Below, piece after piece: positions 1 to 13,747 of a DNA stretch of 64,000 bases. How positions within the stretch are numbered: the stretch's first letter is position 1; the number at the start of each line of letters is the position of its first letter. The position numbers and the translations under genes were made by a program. The notes under the pieces are model-generated. The model was not told the DNA's origin and ran no database searches. It saw nothing but the letters and a program-made list of their open reading frames with translations. Source of the stretch: Theristus sp. LFF4_11 (Eukaryota; Nematoda; Chromadorea; Monhysterida; Xyalidae); assembly GCA_030248135.1 (NCBI GenBank), contig JASANC010003532.1, positions 1-64,000 on the forward strand, in the 5' to 3' direction.

Positions 1-199
1 ACAACAGGTAAAGCGCTAAACCAACGAACACTATCACGAGCACGGTGTACACAAAACAGAAAGTACCGTCAAACTGCATGCAACATTGGTTGAGAGTTTG
101 ATTCTGCAGCAAACTGTGAATTCATAAAGCGATAAATATTACAATCAGTCAGCAAGCGCATCAAGCAAGATCAGTGCCTTGAGAATGAGAGTGACAAAG
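1..199. other. Region 3' of XRN1, nothing recognised
   Basis: This is sequence beyond the XRN1 stop codon. I see no coding frame with features and no AATAAA on the minus strand, so the XRN1 polyadenylation site is probably outside the window or uses a variant signal. Confidence 0.5.
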
Positions 200-3100
200 T
201 CAGTTGAGCGGCTGTTGCAGTTTAGCGGCGACTCGCGACTGGCGAACAGTGCGCGGCTTGCGGGCACGACGGTTTGCAGCAACAGCAGCGTCGTTGTTGT
301 GTTGCTGCTGTGCGCCGGGGACAGTCGTCGGCGCCACGGCGCTCGCTGGTGTCTTCGGCGCAGTCTGGCTGTCGCTCTGGCGTGCAGTCGACTGTTGCTG
401 GTGCACTGCGTACGCCGGCACTGGCTGATTGCGTACCACCTGCAAATGCGACCTCCTCACCTCATTCAAACTGAACAAGCAGCACCAGCCTGATCGCAGT
501 TGGCATGTTGCGGTCACATTCAGAGTTGGATTACTGACGATTCAGCAGTAAATGCAATTTATGCAAAAAACAATCAATCAAAACTAGCTGCTTCACTGGC
601 CCAGCGACACTGTTCATTCAGTGTGTGATGAAATTGTGCCAATCAGACTCGTGCGGCACCACGGTGTCAGACCGGCAAGTTGGTGAAAACCGGCAAAAAA
701 TATAGACTGCATTTTTTGAACACCGACTTGCGGGTAAAGTTTAACTGCAGCATGCAGGGCGGTCACCGTTGCCCTGCACACAACTCTTCACAGACGCTTC
801 TGAATGTCCGATTCGATGCCGCCTCTGACCCACCTGCAACGGCACGAACATGTCCTGGCTGGCGATTGACGAACTGTCCGCTCTGTCGCGGTGCTGTTGT
901 CTGCCGCCCCAACGGCCTTGGTGGTTGGCGTGGTAGAAATTACGGTGGCCCTGATTTCGATGGTGCATATACGGCTGCTGGTTGGCGAAGTTGTTGTTGT
1001 AGTTGCGATAGTCGTGGTGGAGCTGCTGTGGAAACGGCGGTAGGCCGGGCGGCAGAGGCGGGATCACGTACGGAAACTCTTGGCCACCGAGGCACCCCGG
1101 CGGAGGCGGCTGTGCGTTCGGATCGTCATAATAGTACGTGTGCTCCAGGCGAGACACGCGCTCCTCCTGCAAATAACACGACAACAACTGATTTTTTATG
1201 TAAATAAATGGCCTGGTGGTAGTGCGTTAGACTACAGTCTGTGCGCTCGGGGGATCGTGCCCCGCCGACGGGTGTATAGGCACTTAATGACAGAGAAAAC
1301 TCGATGGGCGCCCTACTCAGTGGCGTTCTGTACGCTTCTCTGGGTTAGCCCTGGCTAACAAACATCGCCTAAAAACCACAACAACAACAATAACGCTCTA
1401 ATGTAAGGATCAGAAAGAGCACGACACTACAAATGCGCCCTGTATCGAATGTCGCTAACGCCGAACGACCAACGCACGGTCATGGAGCTACGTGACGTCA
1501 TGTTTCAGTGACGAGACTGACCGGCGAATATGGCACGCGTTGCTGTTGCACGCTGCCTGCACGTCGCCAGTCGAGCGGCTGCCTCGTGTTCGCTGCGTTT
1601 GCCGCCTGTTCTGCGGACGCAAACAACGACCGCACTGCAGCGGCCGGTGGTGCGGCGTGCTCGGTGCTGCCGATCTTCAACATCTGCTTCAAATGTGCGG
1701 ATGCGCAGCTCGCTGCGGCGGTCGGCTGAAAACGAACCGAGAAACGGTCGAACTGTCGATGCACTTGGATCTATGCTGGGTTTTGATGCAGAAAACGATG
1801 TCGCTTCAGTGCAACAATGATAAGTTTACAGCACACAAACATCAGCGGCCGACGCGGACGATGCCGACTGAAACTGCGGCACAAACGGCGGCGGCGCCGG
1901 CTGCTCCGGCACTTTGGCGGTGAGCGTCTCTTGTGAGTGGTGTGGTGGCTGCCGACGGGCGTGTGGTGCTACGTAGAGATTCGCTCGTTGCTGATTCTGC
2001 AAACAGAGACAACTAAACACGTTCAACAGAACTTGTATACTGACCGGCTAGGTGAAAACGTCTGCGATAAATGACCGTTGGTCAGATAGGAATTCCTTTG
2101 GGTATGCTCAATCAGTGTATGTTTACCCAAAAGACACAACACTGATTCAACCTGTTCTCCATAACCTAACATCGACCACCAACTAGCGGTGAAAACACGG
2201 AAATACAATTTGGCGTGAGAAAATCCGGCTTTATCTGCAAGAGCAAAGCATTTTCTCCCGCTGCAACGCATCTGCCAGCAAGCAACCGTTTTCTCGTCGT
2301 CCACTGGCTGCACAGCGGCCTGCGCCATTCCATTGCCGGCGTCTGTCGAGGTCGCCCGTGGTCGAGTGTCCGCGTTCGCAGCAGCAGCCAGCAGCACTGC
2401 CAACGGTGGCTGCCCAAACTCGGAGAACGTCACCACGGACGTCTGCGGCTCGCTTGGCGCCACCGGTTGCGTGTCACCGATCGCCAGTCGACCGAACCAA
2501 TCCGACATGTGCGAGTCGACGGTGGGTCGCGAGCGGTCGCCCGGCGGACGGGCCACGTCGCGACGGGACGACGCTGCCACAGGAATGCGCATTCGCTTGT
2601 CCCAATCGTCGTCGTCGTTTCGATTGGTGTTCTGAAACGAGAGAGTTCAATACTACTCAGTAGCTCATTATTAGTACCAGAACCAGACTGGTCTCTGCCA
2701 CAAGTGACCGGCTGAATCACATCCAACAACGCAACAATGCAATCGTACGAGCAGTGTCAATAAAAAGTAAGAGACAGTCTATTTTTACCCTCGAGAAAAT
2801 CACCGGCCGATTGTTCGAGTGGCGTTTGTTCACCCTCCAATTGTGGTCACTCTCCCATTGGTGTCCAGTTGCACCTGCCGCCGACGTGTCTGCCGCCGTG
2901 GCACACAGCGTTTTGTACGCAACGTGCAGTGGCTCCGGCAGCTTGTGCTTCTCGGCGGCGTACGTTCGCGCACCGTAAGTCAGATTGATCAGCGCACACG
3001 GCGATAAGCGATAGCCGGTTGGTCTCGAGCCACTGGATATTCATCAAAACGTTGTATGCTGATTGGGTGCGCTTACCAGTAACGCAGAACGGAAACGGAC

Positions 3101-6100
3101 TGACAAGCAATAGCGCGAAACAAGCACTAAAGGCGCGTTTAGCAATTAGTTTTTTGTGCGTACGCACGGACACGACACGTAAAAAATGGCCACGCGATTT
3201 AGAAATCGTGTCGTGTGTGCTATCTTAATGCATTACGGACACGATTAGTTTGTGTACGGGATTTAGAACGACGTTTGTGCGTACGGACGAAAAACTAAAT
3301 GGTGTTTCCGCCTTAATCAGCACGCCAGTATGCAGGTACAACAGAACACTGCGTCATAAATCGAGCGCAGTATTCAGACGACGACTTTAAGGGCGCGATA
3401 CGAATGGGAAACGCATTGTGATTGTAATCGCATTGAAATGGCATCGTAAGATCGCCAACCGATAGGAGCACGCTCCGATGAACGGTTCATCAAAGAGCAC
3501 ATCGAGTCGTGCGTCCGTCAACGACTGTCCGCTGCGCCTGTGCACTGCGACCACGGTGCCCCGGAGTGCGAATGGGACAGCGCTGTTTGGACTGACGTGC
3601 ACCACACGGTCCAGAATGTTGAACGTGCTTTTGGCGTCCGGCAGTGTGTTGCCCGTTTGCAGTTCGGCCTGTGGTGACGAGTTCGGGCAAGTTTTGCGTG
3701 CAATTGAGCCGCATGAACCGAGATTAGGCAGAATTGATTGTGAATTGCATTGAAGTTAGAATGAGCGATATGGTGGAATATCGGTTGTTGACATTTCACA
3801 ACAACATGATTCATAAAAGAACACGCACGAGCACGATGCGGCTGGCCGATTGGCGATAATTATTGTCCAACCTGACGCCCTGTGTCATTCCACCTCCAAT
3901 GGCACTGTCGCAGCAACATGACAAGCATAACATTTTGTACGTTTTAATAAACGTGCGTTGACACCCAACGAACCCTGTAGACCACATGCGCTCGAACGGC
4001 CAGTTTCTGTACAGTCGGCTGTGTGCCAGCGGCCTTTGTTGCAGCCAGTTCAGCCTCGATTGCCCTGATCATCTGTGCATCCACGTATTCGCTACCGGCT
4101 GGCTGCAGCAAACAGGGAAAAACGTCTCACGCAAACGAACTGACAATAAATTGATTCGTTGCGTTTGAATGCTGGCAATTTAATCGCGAGCATCATTTTT
4201 CAGCATTATCAAGTATCGAACAAAGTAAACAAAATGTTGTGCTCTCAATTTTATTGTCACAACAGACGCTCGCCCGACAAAAGCGACACATAAAAAGCAA
4301 ATTACAAAAAGAGCGTGTGTCGAGCCCTGCTGGCTCGGAAGCTTGTTGTCCCGCGTGCACTTGCTCAGAGCCCTAATCTCCCAAACAGCAAACCACAATC
4401 GACGCAACGAACCTGTTTTGAAACACTAGCCGATGGTAATTGTTTCAGCCAATTTCGCAACTCTTCCAGTCGCGCATTCGGCTCGTCCGAATCCGGCCAG
4501 AAGTCGTGCGCATTGTAGACGTCGTTTGAGGTGCTCACGTTCAGCAGATGGTCAAACACTTCGGGGAATCTGCGCACAAATAGATGGCAACAATGCGAGA
4601 GTTGCTTCTCTAGAACAGCTATTTTTTAGCAGAAAGAACGTCTCAGAAACAGATTTTCGAGAACCAAAGACCAAAAAGAGTTTAGCAATCGCAGGAGACA
4701 GCCTTGATAAGCCATCCATTTCGAGCATCTTCCGCGTGCATGCGCACCGTTTCTGATACTGCTGCAGCAAGTCGACCACCTTGTCCGAGTACCACCAGAG
4801 CGACGACGTCGTCTCACGCCGCGTGTACTCAGGCACCTCCTCGTTGCGTTTGCTGAATTTCAAATTCAGTCCAATGTTGTGACGCGCGCCCTCACGGAAC
4901 GCTGCTCGCTCGTCCTTCTTGCCGTTCGTCTCGTCTGTTTTGCTGCGGTTCTTCTCGTTCGGCTTCGACTCGGCCACGAAAACGCTGCCCGTGATTCGAC
5001 TGACGAAATGTGGTGAGACTGAACATCATGGAGTGAGCATTTCTTAATGGTATTATCTTTTGCTTCGAATTGCCCCGTCCCGAGTCAGTGCAGTTGTCAG
5101 CTTCATGGTTGATGCGTGCGTGACTCCCAGTCCCAGAGCTATGAATTTCCTTCCAATGGAAACAAACGCATTTGAGCCGTGAAGAACGGAACTGAATAAT
5201 TTTAACTGCACTCCCAACCGATCAAAGCGTAATTGAAATAAACCGCAGACGTGGCGAATGCAAATGCAACTGACAATGTTGCCACTAACCACCGACAGCA
5301 CTGGCAACAGCGCCGCCGACATACCAACGTTGCATGTTGGCAGTGGAGAGCGCATAGAGACAGTTGCGCAATTCCGGCTCCACCGGGAAACTGGCGGAAA
5401 TCTGAACGAAATGCGAAACTTCAATGGCAATACAGCCGTGGATGCAGCCGTGTTTTTTGGACACTCAGTGCAAACTCTCAAATACCTGTCGCTAGTCAGT
5501 GGAATAAATGAAAACAACAAGATTAAATAAGACCAAAAAGCACGCCAGGTCAGGGAAGGAAACCCAAGCCAGGTAAGCTGTGAAAGAAAACAGCTTTGCC
5601 TGCCCGTGAACGCCCACCAACTTTGAGTCTGCTTTCCTCGAGAATATGTCCGATGATCGTTGCCTGGACGCCGTACGGGCGTGCCACCTGGCCAATGACA
5701 AACACGGTCGCATTCAGGGGAAATGCCTCCTGCAGCGTGTAGTCCGTGCGCAGCGACAACGCGCCTGTCACCTCGATGCCCTGAACCACAGTTGTTACAC
5801 AAACTGACTTTTTTGTCTGAAAATCACGGCTTTTACTGGACGAGCTTTTCATTCAGCGGTGTCCAGCGGCTTGAAAACATGTGCTACCGTGTGTGTCTTC
5901 TGAAAACCGGCCACAAAGCAACAGCGTGTTACAGTGAAACACAGAAGGAAACCGTCGAACAATGCGACCACCTGCAACACCAACTGCAACGGCACCGTCT
6001 CGCTCACATCCGACCACTGTTTCGAGACGAAGATTTTGCCGGCTCGATCGACGGACACGCGCATGCCGAGCAGACGACGACAGTCGGCCAAGCAACGCAC

Positions 6101-9100
6101 GGCGCCGAGCTCGATCGCGAAGCGATTCAGCAGTCTGCGGCGAAACAAGAAGCAAACGTTCAAAACGATGTTTCGTTGTTTTTCAAATAGCGGCGTTTCG
6201 CGACAATTGTTCTTCAGACGATGATGACACCCGTCTTGGTGCGAAAACGTTCCGACACGCACGATAAACAAGATTATGTATGATCTTTTATTTTGGTCCC
6301 GCTACTGAATGCGCCCATAGGTAGGTAAACAGTTGCATGCAGGAGGCGGGAATTCAAAATTGGTGCAGTGATCCGAGTCCTCTACATAGGGCCGAGTCAC
6401 GCACAGGCGACTTTGAATTGCCACATAAAGATTGATACTAGCACGTCTGCACACGCATTCAGTCGCAGAACGTGAAAAAATTGATATTAAACGATGTCTT
6501 GAAAAGAACAGGCAGACACAACACGCCACTCTTATGATAACTCCATCTTCGAATCGTCCTTTCGACCCACTTGAATTTCACATCGTCCACTTTCTTCAGC
6601 CATTCCTCGGCCTCCTTTTCATTGAAGCGCACGTATTTCGGCTGCTCATCAGACTGCGTGTCCGTCGTGGCCAGCGTGTACCTTGAACAACAAAATGAAT
6701 GTTTTGAAAACAGCGTCGTTTGCTTGAAAAGTGGGCGAGCATTTTGGAAACACAAGAAACCGACGACTCGTGTTCGCTGCTGATCGCGACAACTTGCGCG
6801 CGTTTCAAATGAGGCCACGCAATGAACACGTCGCGATTCTGTTGAAAGACTGCAAACGCGGCCAAGAGCGACTGAAATGATGGACGTGAACTTGTGGTGG
6901 TGATTTGTAATGATTCGTTTCAAAACAAACGCCGTCTTGACATCGCAAACTGTTTCCAACCTCCTGCGGCACTTGTGCGCTCGTGCACTTGGTGCTGTCC
7001 ACAGTGACCATCATGCTGTCCGACTTGCTGTTTGCTTGGAACACCTTCACACCGAGCATGCGCAGTTCGTTCTGAAACAAGACACACACAATATTTGGGT
7101 CTCCGAATTTCATGCTGTTCATACAGTTTTATCGGAGTTTCCTGCTTTTCGCGAAATAAAATTAATGGATGAATGGACACAATGATGCGCTGAGCACTCC
7201 AGCGAAATTCCGTTTCTGAGTAATTGTGCAATCATCCGAAGCGCAAACTTTGTGCTCGACGTGCGCAAACGTCGGAAAGCCGTACATGCAGACGTTCCGG
7301 TTGACGTTCGGCAGTAAATGGTAGCGGATCCGGTGGCGTGGCAGCACGAACGAGTCGCGGTCGAGCACGGTGCACCTGTGTACGGAGACAGATGACCAGT
7401 GAAAAGCGCAAAAACGCAGTTGAAAGGCACAACATTATGAGGGACAGCAACATTGTGCAGCGGTCGCATCGGAGCCAACTAGTCCAAAAAGTGCAACACA
7501 GCCGATTAGACTGTAACGTGCGAATGTGCAGCGATCAGCACAACGCAACGGCGTCATGCGTGCATACCGTGCCAAATTGTTGACAATGTTTGGCAGGTGG
7601 CCAGGCAACGTTGATTGGTAGGTGCCCTGTGACGTGCCAGCATTCTGGTACAGTCGGTGACCGCCAAAGGCGTTGCGTGCTCTTTCTGCCGCCGTCAGAC
7701 GACGCTCAATTGGCGCCATCGCGTCTAGCAAACGTCGCTGCAAAAACATTGCGCACATTTTGTGTGTAAGAGGCAAACAACCGGCGTTTCGAATCGAACC
7801 TCAGTATACCATATCCGGTCGAGTTGTTTTCAAAGCTGTTCTGTTCAAATGGAAACGTATCAGAGAAAAAAACACAGAGTTACATCGATCGGCAGGCAAA
7901 AACAGAGTGAAACATACCTCATTGATGAACGGTATCAACACCACCGCCTCCCAGTCTTGTTTCTTCCCGTTCAAATCAGTCTCGAAATCAGTCGGATAGA
8001 AGTCAATGATCGGTGACGTGCTGCTGGTCATCAGTTCCTACAACACATGATGATGAATGATGATGTTGAGAGAGCACCAAGCGTTCAGTGAGCCGTGGAT
8101 GAAAACAACAAGAAACGATTGCGAAACGAGCGTTTCATGCGAGAGCCCTCTTGTGAATGGCAGTGCAGCTGCCCTGCACACAGCGGACGTTGCTTACTTG
8201 GTACGGCTCCGGCAGACATTTGCGACTGGCTGCTGGCAGCACAGCAAGCAGCTGCTCAAACGGACGCAACGGCTCGCTCAGATCAAACTGTAGATTCATG
8301 TCGGCAAAGTTGCAGATGTCGGAGATGTAGGGCGCGTAGTGGTGTGGGTAGTACCTGCATTGAACGTTCACATCAGCACAAGTTCAATCATGCCAGTTCG
8401 ACAGCAAATGCTACAATGGCACGGCCATTGATTACGGTTGGCCGCACACTGCTCGCACAGCCAATCAGCACCGAGTCAGTTACGTGTAGCCAACCAACCA
8501 ATCAGCCACTGATGAACAAACGCTTCAGTGTCACCAACCAACTCCAACTGGCACATCCATGGTAGTAGTAGTGCAGGTTCCATTGTATCGCACGCACGTA
8601 GCCCTCTGCTTGTTCACGAAGCTCCTCTCTGAAAAAAATTGTGAACTTGCACAATCTGATGAGCACACGAATTCATCAATAATATGAAACAAAGCAGATA
8701 GCCAAACGAACTTTGTGATGTTTTTATAGTCCATTTTCTGTTTGTAGTAGTCACGTTTGTGATCCTTGAAATGACGCTCCATCACTCGATTCCACGGAAC
8801 GCTACCGTCGTCGCTTTCAGTGCTGTCCGATTCCTGAAGAAATGCGAATACAATGCAAATGCAAAACCAATTTACATGACAAGACTTTCGACAACGCGCT
8901 GATGGCTGGGCATGCTCGCTCATTCATAACAAAACCGGCTTTGTAACGCTGACTAAAGGCCAGTTAGTTCATACTGACGTATGTTGACGTACGTCAAAGG
9001 CACGTCTCCATGGACGGTAGGATGCAAGAACACGACACATGACGTGAAGTGATGGACTTTAAACCACCCGAACCCGAATGCCACATTCAAAATCCAACTA

Positions 9101-12087
9101 TTTCGTAAGTTCACCCACAAAGTGTGTGATTTCTATTTTATTCAGCCGACCTCCAAATCCTCATCGGAGTCGAAGCGCAGTCTACCGCGTTGTGCGAGCA
9201 TCGCTGACGCCGTCTTTATGACCGGCGAGCCGCCACGCCGCCACGTGTCGTTGTTGTCGTCCACGTCATCGTCACTGCTGTCAAACGCGCCAACGCCGAA
9301 ATTCTCCACCTCATCCGGCCCCGATGGAATACACGTCGTCGTGCTAGAAACAGACTGTCGGTTGGTTGTCAGAGAATGGAAATGACTTTCAATGTTGTTA
9401 ATGTGACAATATCGTCAATCCATTAAAATCCGACAGTTGTTGTTGAATCCACTGCAACCTGTCATTCAGCAACCGGTCAGTTTTCGTCTCCACCAACTGC
9501 AATGGGTCACAGTCGAACGCCACGAGATCTCGAGGCTCATCCTGTGAATTATCTTCTTTCGCGAATTCATAAGTGTTCAATGTCATTTATTCGAATTTCT
9601 ACGTTTCTCCTAACCCTTTTCGATTGCATCTTCGACTGTAACCACTGATCGTCCTCATATTGATTGCCGAAGTTCTTCCGGTCAGTCTACAAAGGAACTG
9701 ATTCGAACATTGCGCTCATAGTTTTTTTCGGCAGAAATGTGCTTCGATTAAAAAAAACACAAAAGCAAAGCAAAAACCTGAATCAGTTTCGCGAGATACT
9801 TCTGAAATCGTGGCAGATTCAGATAGCCATTCTCATTGATGTAGCCTGAAAAGTGAAACTACAGGCTGCATGCACAAATTCCAGCGCAACTCTCTGCAGC
9901 GCAGCGTACCGTCCAGCTCCGGCAGCACAGCCATGTAGGCGTTGTACAACTGCGGCAGCACGTCATCGGCAATGTGCAGTCGAGGCAGGTGCGGCAGAAA
10001 ATCATTGCCAACCAAGAAGCCCATCAGAATCCAGTCGTCGATGATTCGCTCCAAATTGTACTCAAACGGTAGATCAGCCTGAACAATTTGGAAAGAGTAG
10101 ACGCAGATAAAAATGGCTAAAAACGTCTGTCGCATTTCCTACCGCTGGTGGTTACCTTGACTGAGCCGAACTCGAAATTCAAATACTCTCGCAGCAACGA
10201 AATATGCAACAGGTGGAATGTGATGTCTTCTGCTTTCGTAGGTCTGAAATCAACAACAACAATCTGCTGATTGCTTGCAGGTGTAAATGAACAATCAACA
10301 TAATGATGATCAACGAAGTGACCACCAAAACAAACGAACGAATACCTTTTGTCCTTCTTGTTTGGCCGCACGAACTTCACTTCTTCTCGTAGCAGCGCAA
10401 AGTACGGCTCATGGGAGCAAAGACTCAGCATAATCTAAAAATGAAAGCTGAAGCGTTCACCATAAGAAATAGATTTTTAACCAACCAACTAGCCATACTC
10501 GGCATTGGGTTGTTGCATTTTGCTTTTCTTGCGTTTCAAGAGCTGCGTGAAATTCAAATGTACCTCTGTTGTTTGTGGATCACACTTGTGTCTTCCTATG
10601 ACTCAATCAGCATTTGAGCACCATCAGTTATCACTTACCATCACCAGACAATAAGCATGCACGCCCTAAGCAGCATTCATGAAGCATTATGTGTTCAAAA
10701 CATAAATAAACTGCTTCATGAATGCCCCTTTTTAGTCACTGTCAACAGTCAACATACCAGACACTGCCAATAAAACAAAAGCTTGAACAAAACAAATACC
10801 ACCCGGAAATAATTCGTTCAAAAGAAAGTGGCACGCACCAAGTCAGCATCGAGCCCGTACAAACAGTGCCGGGTGTTCGGGTCATAATTGTCGCGTGCGC
10901 GCTGCGCGCGTATGAAGTCCATGATCTTGTGCTCGCCCTCGCCGGGCACCTACGCAAGGAAACACCGAACAACCATTCAGAAAAGTGTTGTTCTTGCACA
11001 ATTCATTTTAGGGACAAAAATAAAATAAAAAGCCAAGCTAACATCGTGGCCGGACAAGTAGACGTCGACGTTTTGCCACAACGGATCACTGGTGATCTTC
11101 ATGTTCACGAAATACTGCAGCTGCTCGTTCAGTTTGGTCATGAAGTGTGTGCCTGTGGGCGAGTCATTGAGCATACAGTAAATTTCCAATTAAATGTGAA
11201 AATTTCCGTGGCAAACACGTTCGTAAGAAAAGTCAAACCGGGCGTGATGCAGTTGCTGTCGAAACGCTCCTGCTCTGGCAACTGTTCACCGCGTTTCTTT
11301 GCGAGCTCGTCCGTTTCAGCAGCGTTACGCGCTGACCTGCAGTGGAATTTGCACATAAAAAATAGATACATGCATTTTTATGCAATGAGGTTTACAGTTC
11401 ACCAGAATTGATCAACTGATTTGAACCTGTTATTATGTATTCATTTATTGCCGAGTAAAATTAGTGCATACTGGAGTGACCGAGATTTCAAAAGCGATTT
11501 GCACAACAAAAAAATGACGGCTGACATGAATCGCCGCGCGCGCTGTTGGTTCATTTTCGCTCGTGGCGCCACTCCGTCGACGGCCATGAAGAACACCTTC
11601 TTCGGTCGGATTATTCGAAACAGCCCCTAAGTGTATTCACCAATAATATCAAAAGATCATTTCCAGTGTTGACAGCAAAGAAAATGAACTGAAAAAACGC
11701 GCACCGAAAGATAGTCGAAAATGGACGTTATGATTTCTTGTTCGGTGATGCGAAAATGTGCGTCGTCGTCGTTCGGATGCGAGCAACAGTGAATGATACC
11801 GTTCATGTCCAGGTAGAAGTTGTCAAATTCGGGGATCTAACGGTATAAGTTGTTGGCTATTATGGATGGATGCAATGCAACCTCTTTTTCTTGGACGTCA
11901 AACAGCTCACGGTCAAAAAGGTTCTTTAAAGTTTAACTCAGTGAAGCTTGATAATAGAATCACCGCCACATCGCTAGTGCCTGTTTTAGTTTTTTTTGTG
12001 ACGAAGACGAACCTGATTTTCGCGAACGACTTCGCTCAGACACGGATAGCGCTCACTGATCCACCGATAAAACTTTGGAACGCCCAT
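200..12087 (-). CDS. XRN1: XRN1, cytoplasmic 5'-3' exoribonuclease (multi-exon, complete)
   Basis: XRN1 degrades decapped, 5'-monophosphate mRNA in the cytoplasm. The start codon at 12087-12085 opens [19 protein letters not shown], the invariant N terminus of the family. Exons that join exactly in frame are 12013-12087, 11705-11836, 11526-11626, 11239-11336, 11043-11152, 10839-10949, 10346-10434, 10156-10243, 9910-10078, 9778-9845, 9615-9686, 9408-9541, 9151-9343, 8712-8833, 8539-8628, 8198-8354, 7918-8037, 7568-7737, 7249-7375 and 6961-7071. Catalytic acidic motifs are seen as [11 protein letters not shown] (about residue 33), [13 protein letters not shown] (about 174), GLDADLIMLSL and [19 protein letters not shown] (about 275). 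Downstream come [16 protein letters not shown], the D1-like and SH3-like domains, and [19 protein letters not shown]. Approximate C-terminal exons lie near 6.8, 6.6, 6.1, 5.7, 4.9, 4.5, 4.05, 3.6, 2.9, 2.4, 1.9, 1.65, 1.0 and 0.33 kb. The tail is Q/N/P-rich, includes DMFVPLQV (as in vertebrate XRN1) and ends basic at the TGA at 200-202. Expected length is about 1,500 residues. Boundaries below 6.9 kb are approximate. Confidence 0.95.
1203..1395 (+). repeat. tRNA-derived SINE, copy 1 (in an XRN1 intron)
   Basis: The head carries an RNA polymerase III A-box-like stretch (TGGTAGTGCGTTAGAC) followed by a degraded B box. A conserved body follows (GTGTATAGGCACTTAATGAC, then a GAGAAAACTCGATG block and a TCTCTGGGTTAGCC block), and it ends in CAACAACAACAA. 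It shares this body with copies near 22.3, 31.9 and 46.1 kb. It lies in an intron of XRN1 and runs antisense to that gene. Confidence 0.85.
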
Positions 12088-12146
12088 TGTTGAATCTGGA
12101 TGGAACAGGAATTTAAATCATTAAAAAAACGAAAAACCTCTCCCGC

Positions 12147-12424
12147 CTAGTAGGTTGACAAACAAAAATCAACATTAAAAAGTGATTAAAAAACAAAAAG
12201 ACCGATTTTTTTAATTTGAAAAATTTTCCTCTTATGTGCTCTGAAAACTTCATTTTTGGCACATTTTTTCGAAAGTTCAACAAAAATTTTCTTTCATATA
12301 TATTACCTTGTAAAACCGTCAGCACTCAGCAGTCAATTTTGGACCGTTTTACCGACCGATTGATTTTAGGCTTGAATAACTTTTGGAATGAAGTTTTTGG
12401 GCGTCGCAAACAGTGCCGACCGAA
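12147..12424 (+). mobile_element. Partial MITE (TAGGGTTGTTAAA family interior) just upstream of the XRN1 start
   Basis: The stretch from about 12,155 matches the left half of the 700-bp element at 15,158-15,869: AAAAACAAAAA runs, then GTGCTCTGAAAAC, GGCACATTTTTTCGAAAGTTC and the CAGTCAATTTTGG block. It breaks off near 12,424 at a G-rich tract. It begins only about 60 bp upstream of the XRN1 ATG, so the XRN1 promoter or 5'UTR must lie in or beyond repeat DNA. Confidence 0.75.
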
Positions 12425-12616
12425 GACATGGGGGGGCAGTACCGAAGACGAGGGGGGGGTGGGGGGGTACACCCCCCCCAGAGCCCCCGAGACCTCCGCG
12501 TGGGGGGGGGGGGGGGGGGGGGGGCACGCGACACCCACCCCCCAAAACCTGACACTGGGCCATCTACACCCCCCCTCGAAATTTGCCAGACACCATCCCC
12601 ATCCCCCCCTAGATGG
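12425..12616. repeat. G/C homopolymer-rich low-complexity segment
   Basis: The segment has alternating G and C runs, including a run of more than 20 G at about 12,502-12,523. Open frames here encode only Gly/Pro repeats and have no gene-like features. Similar G/C-run sequence recurs at 17.3, 19.7, 56-58, 60.96 and 61.9 kb as part of the transposon ends. Confidence 0.8.
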
Positions 12617-12661
12617 ACCTAAGTCATAGTTGTTCTAGGGGGGGGGGCCGGGGGGGGCCGG

Positions 12662-13404
12662 CCCTAGAGATGTAAGGGTCAAAAAAAAATTTTTTTTTAA
12701 TTTTTTTTTAAAAAAGTAAAAAAAAATGAGCTTTTTTTTATTTTTTTTTATTAAAAATTTTTGAAATTTTTTCTTTAATGTGCCCTGAAAATGCCGTTTT
12801 TGGCATAATTTTTCGAAAGTTCAACAAAAATTTTCTTTGACTTTACCTTGTCACTTAGTCTTCAACGCTGCAGGTGGTATTCTGGATTGATTTATCGACT
12901 GTTTTCAGCCTTGGTGAGTGATGATCGACTCGCCCATTGAAGTACTTGAGCGTCGCAAAGGCTAGTTCAACAAATTCCGATGTCGCTAAGGTGAGATAGA
13001 AGCAGAGAACTCACATTTACGCATCGTTTTTCAGGATCTCGAAAGGTGGAAATTGCACTGTCTGCCACTGCAAGCGTAACTTCGTTGGTTGCTCGTTGCT
13101 GTTTCGCCTCGTGTCGTCAGCATGATCACACCGGTTTGTTGTGGAACTTGTTTCCATGTTATTTGAGGTGAATTGAGAGGCAAAACACGAGACGTGATGT
13201 CGTCGGTGGGAAAATGGGGTCGCCGAAACCAAGTCTGAAATTTTCACCCTCCTCCCATATGAGTGGGGGTCATATGGTAAGTCGGTGGCTCCTCAGATGG
13301 TGATATTCGGACTCCCTGAAAAATTCTGAACAACTTTCATTAAAAAAAAAATTTTAAAAAAAAAATAAATAAAAAAAAAATTTTTTTTCTTGACATCTCT
13401 AGGG
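12662..13404. mobile_element. Nested MITE with TIR CCCTAGAGATGT
   Basis: It begins CCCTAGAGATGT and ends ACATCTCTAGGG, a perfect 12-bp inverted terminal repeat, with A/T homopolymer runs just inside. The interior shares GCCCTGAAAATGCC and a TTTCGAAAGTTC block with the TAGGGTTGTTAAA elements, so the families share a core but have different ends. The uninterrupted host sequence is visible at about 54,560 and 17,360. Confidence 0.85.
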
Positions 13405-13747
13405 CCCCTCCCAAAAAATTTTCGAATCTATCTCTATCAAACAGGTTTTTTCGGCTCAGCTATTATCTATCTAAAAAATTTTCTCAGCCAGCTATCTATC
13501 TGAAAATTTTTGTCTTCGAAGACATAAAATGAGTCAATTTTTGACCAAAATTGACTATTTTTGCTCGTAATTCTTGAAAATTTCGCTAATTTTAGGTAAA
13601 ATACGCGTTTATACTTGTTTGTAGTGTATTTTTAGCATTATTTTGCTGTTTTTATAGTTTTTTAGCGTTTTAGCTATCTATCTATCAAATTTCAAAATTT
13701 TGACCGGCCCCCCCCCAAAGTCACATGGCCCCCCCGCGGCCCCCCCC

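Noticed and set aside
179..517. Plus-strand genes at 0.2-2.7 kb
   Set aside because: They are shadows of the minus-strand XRN1 exons, whose frames carry the conserved family sequence.
12320..12630. Gly/Pro-rich frames around 12.4 kb as structural proteins
   Set aside because: They come from G and C homopolymer runs, appear on both strands in several frames, and lie in transposon sequence.
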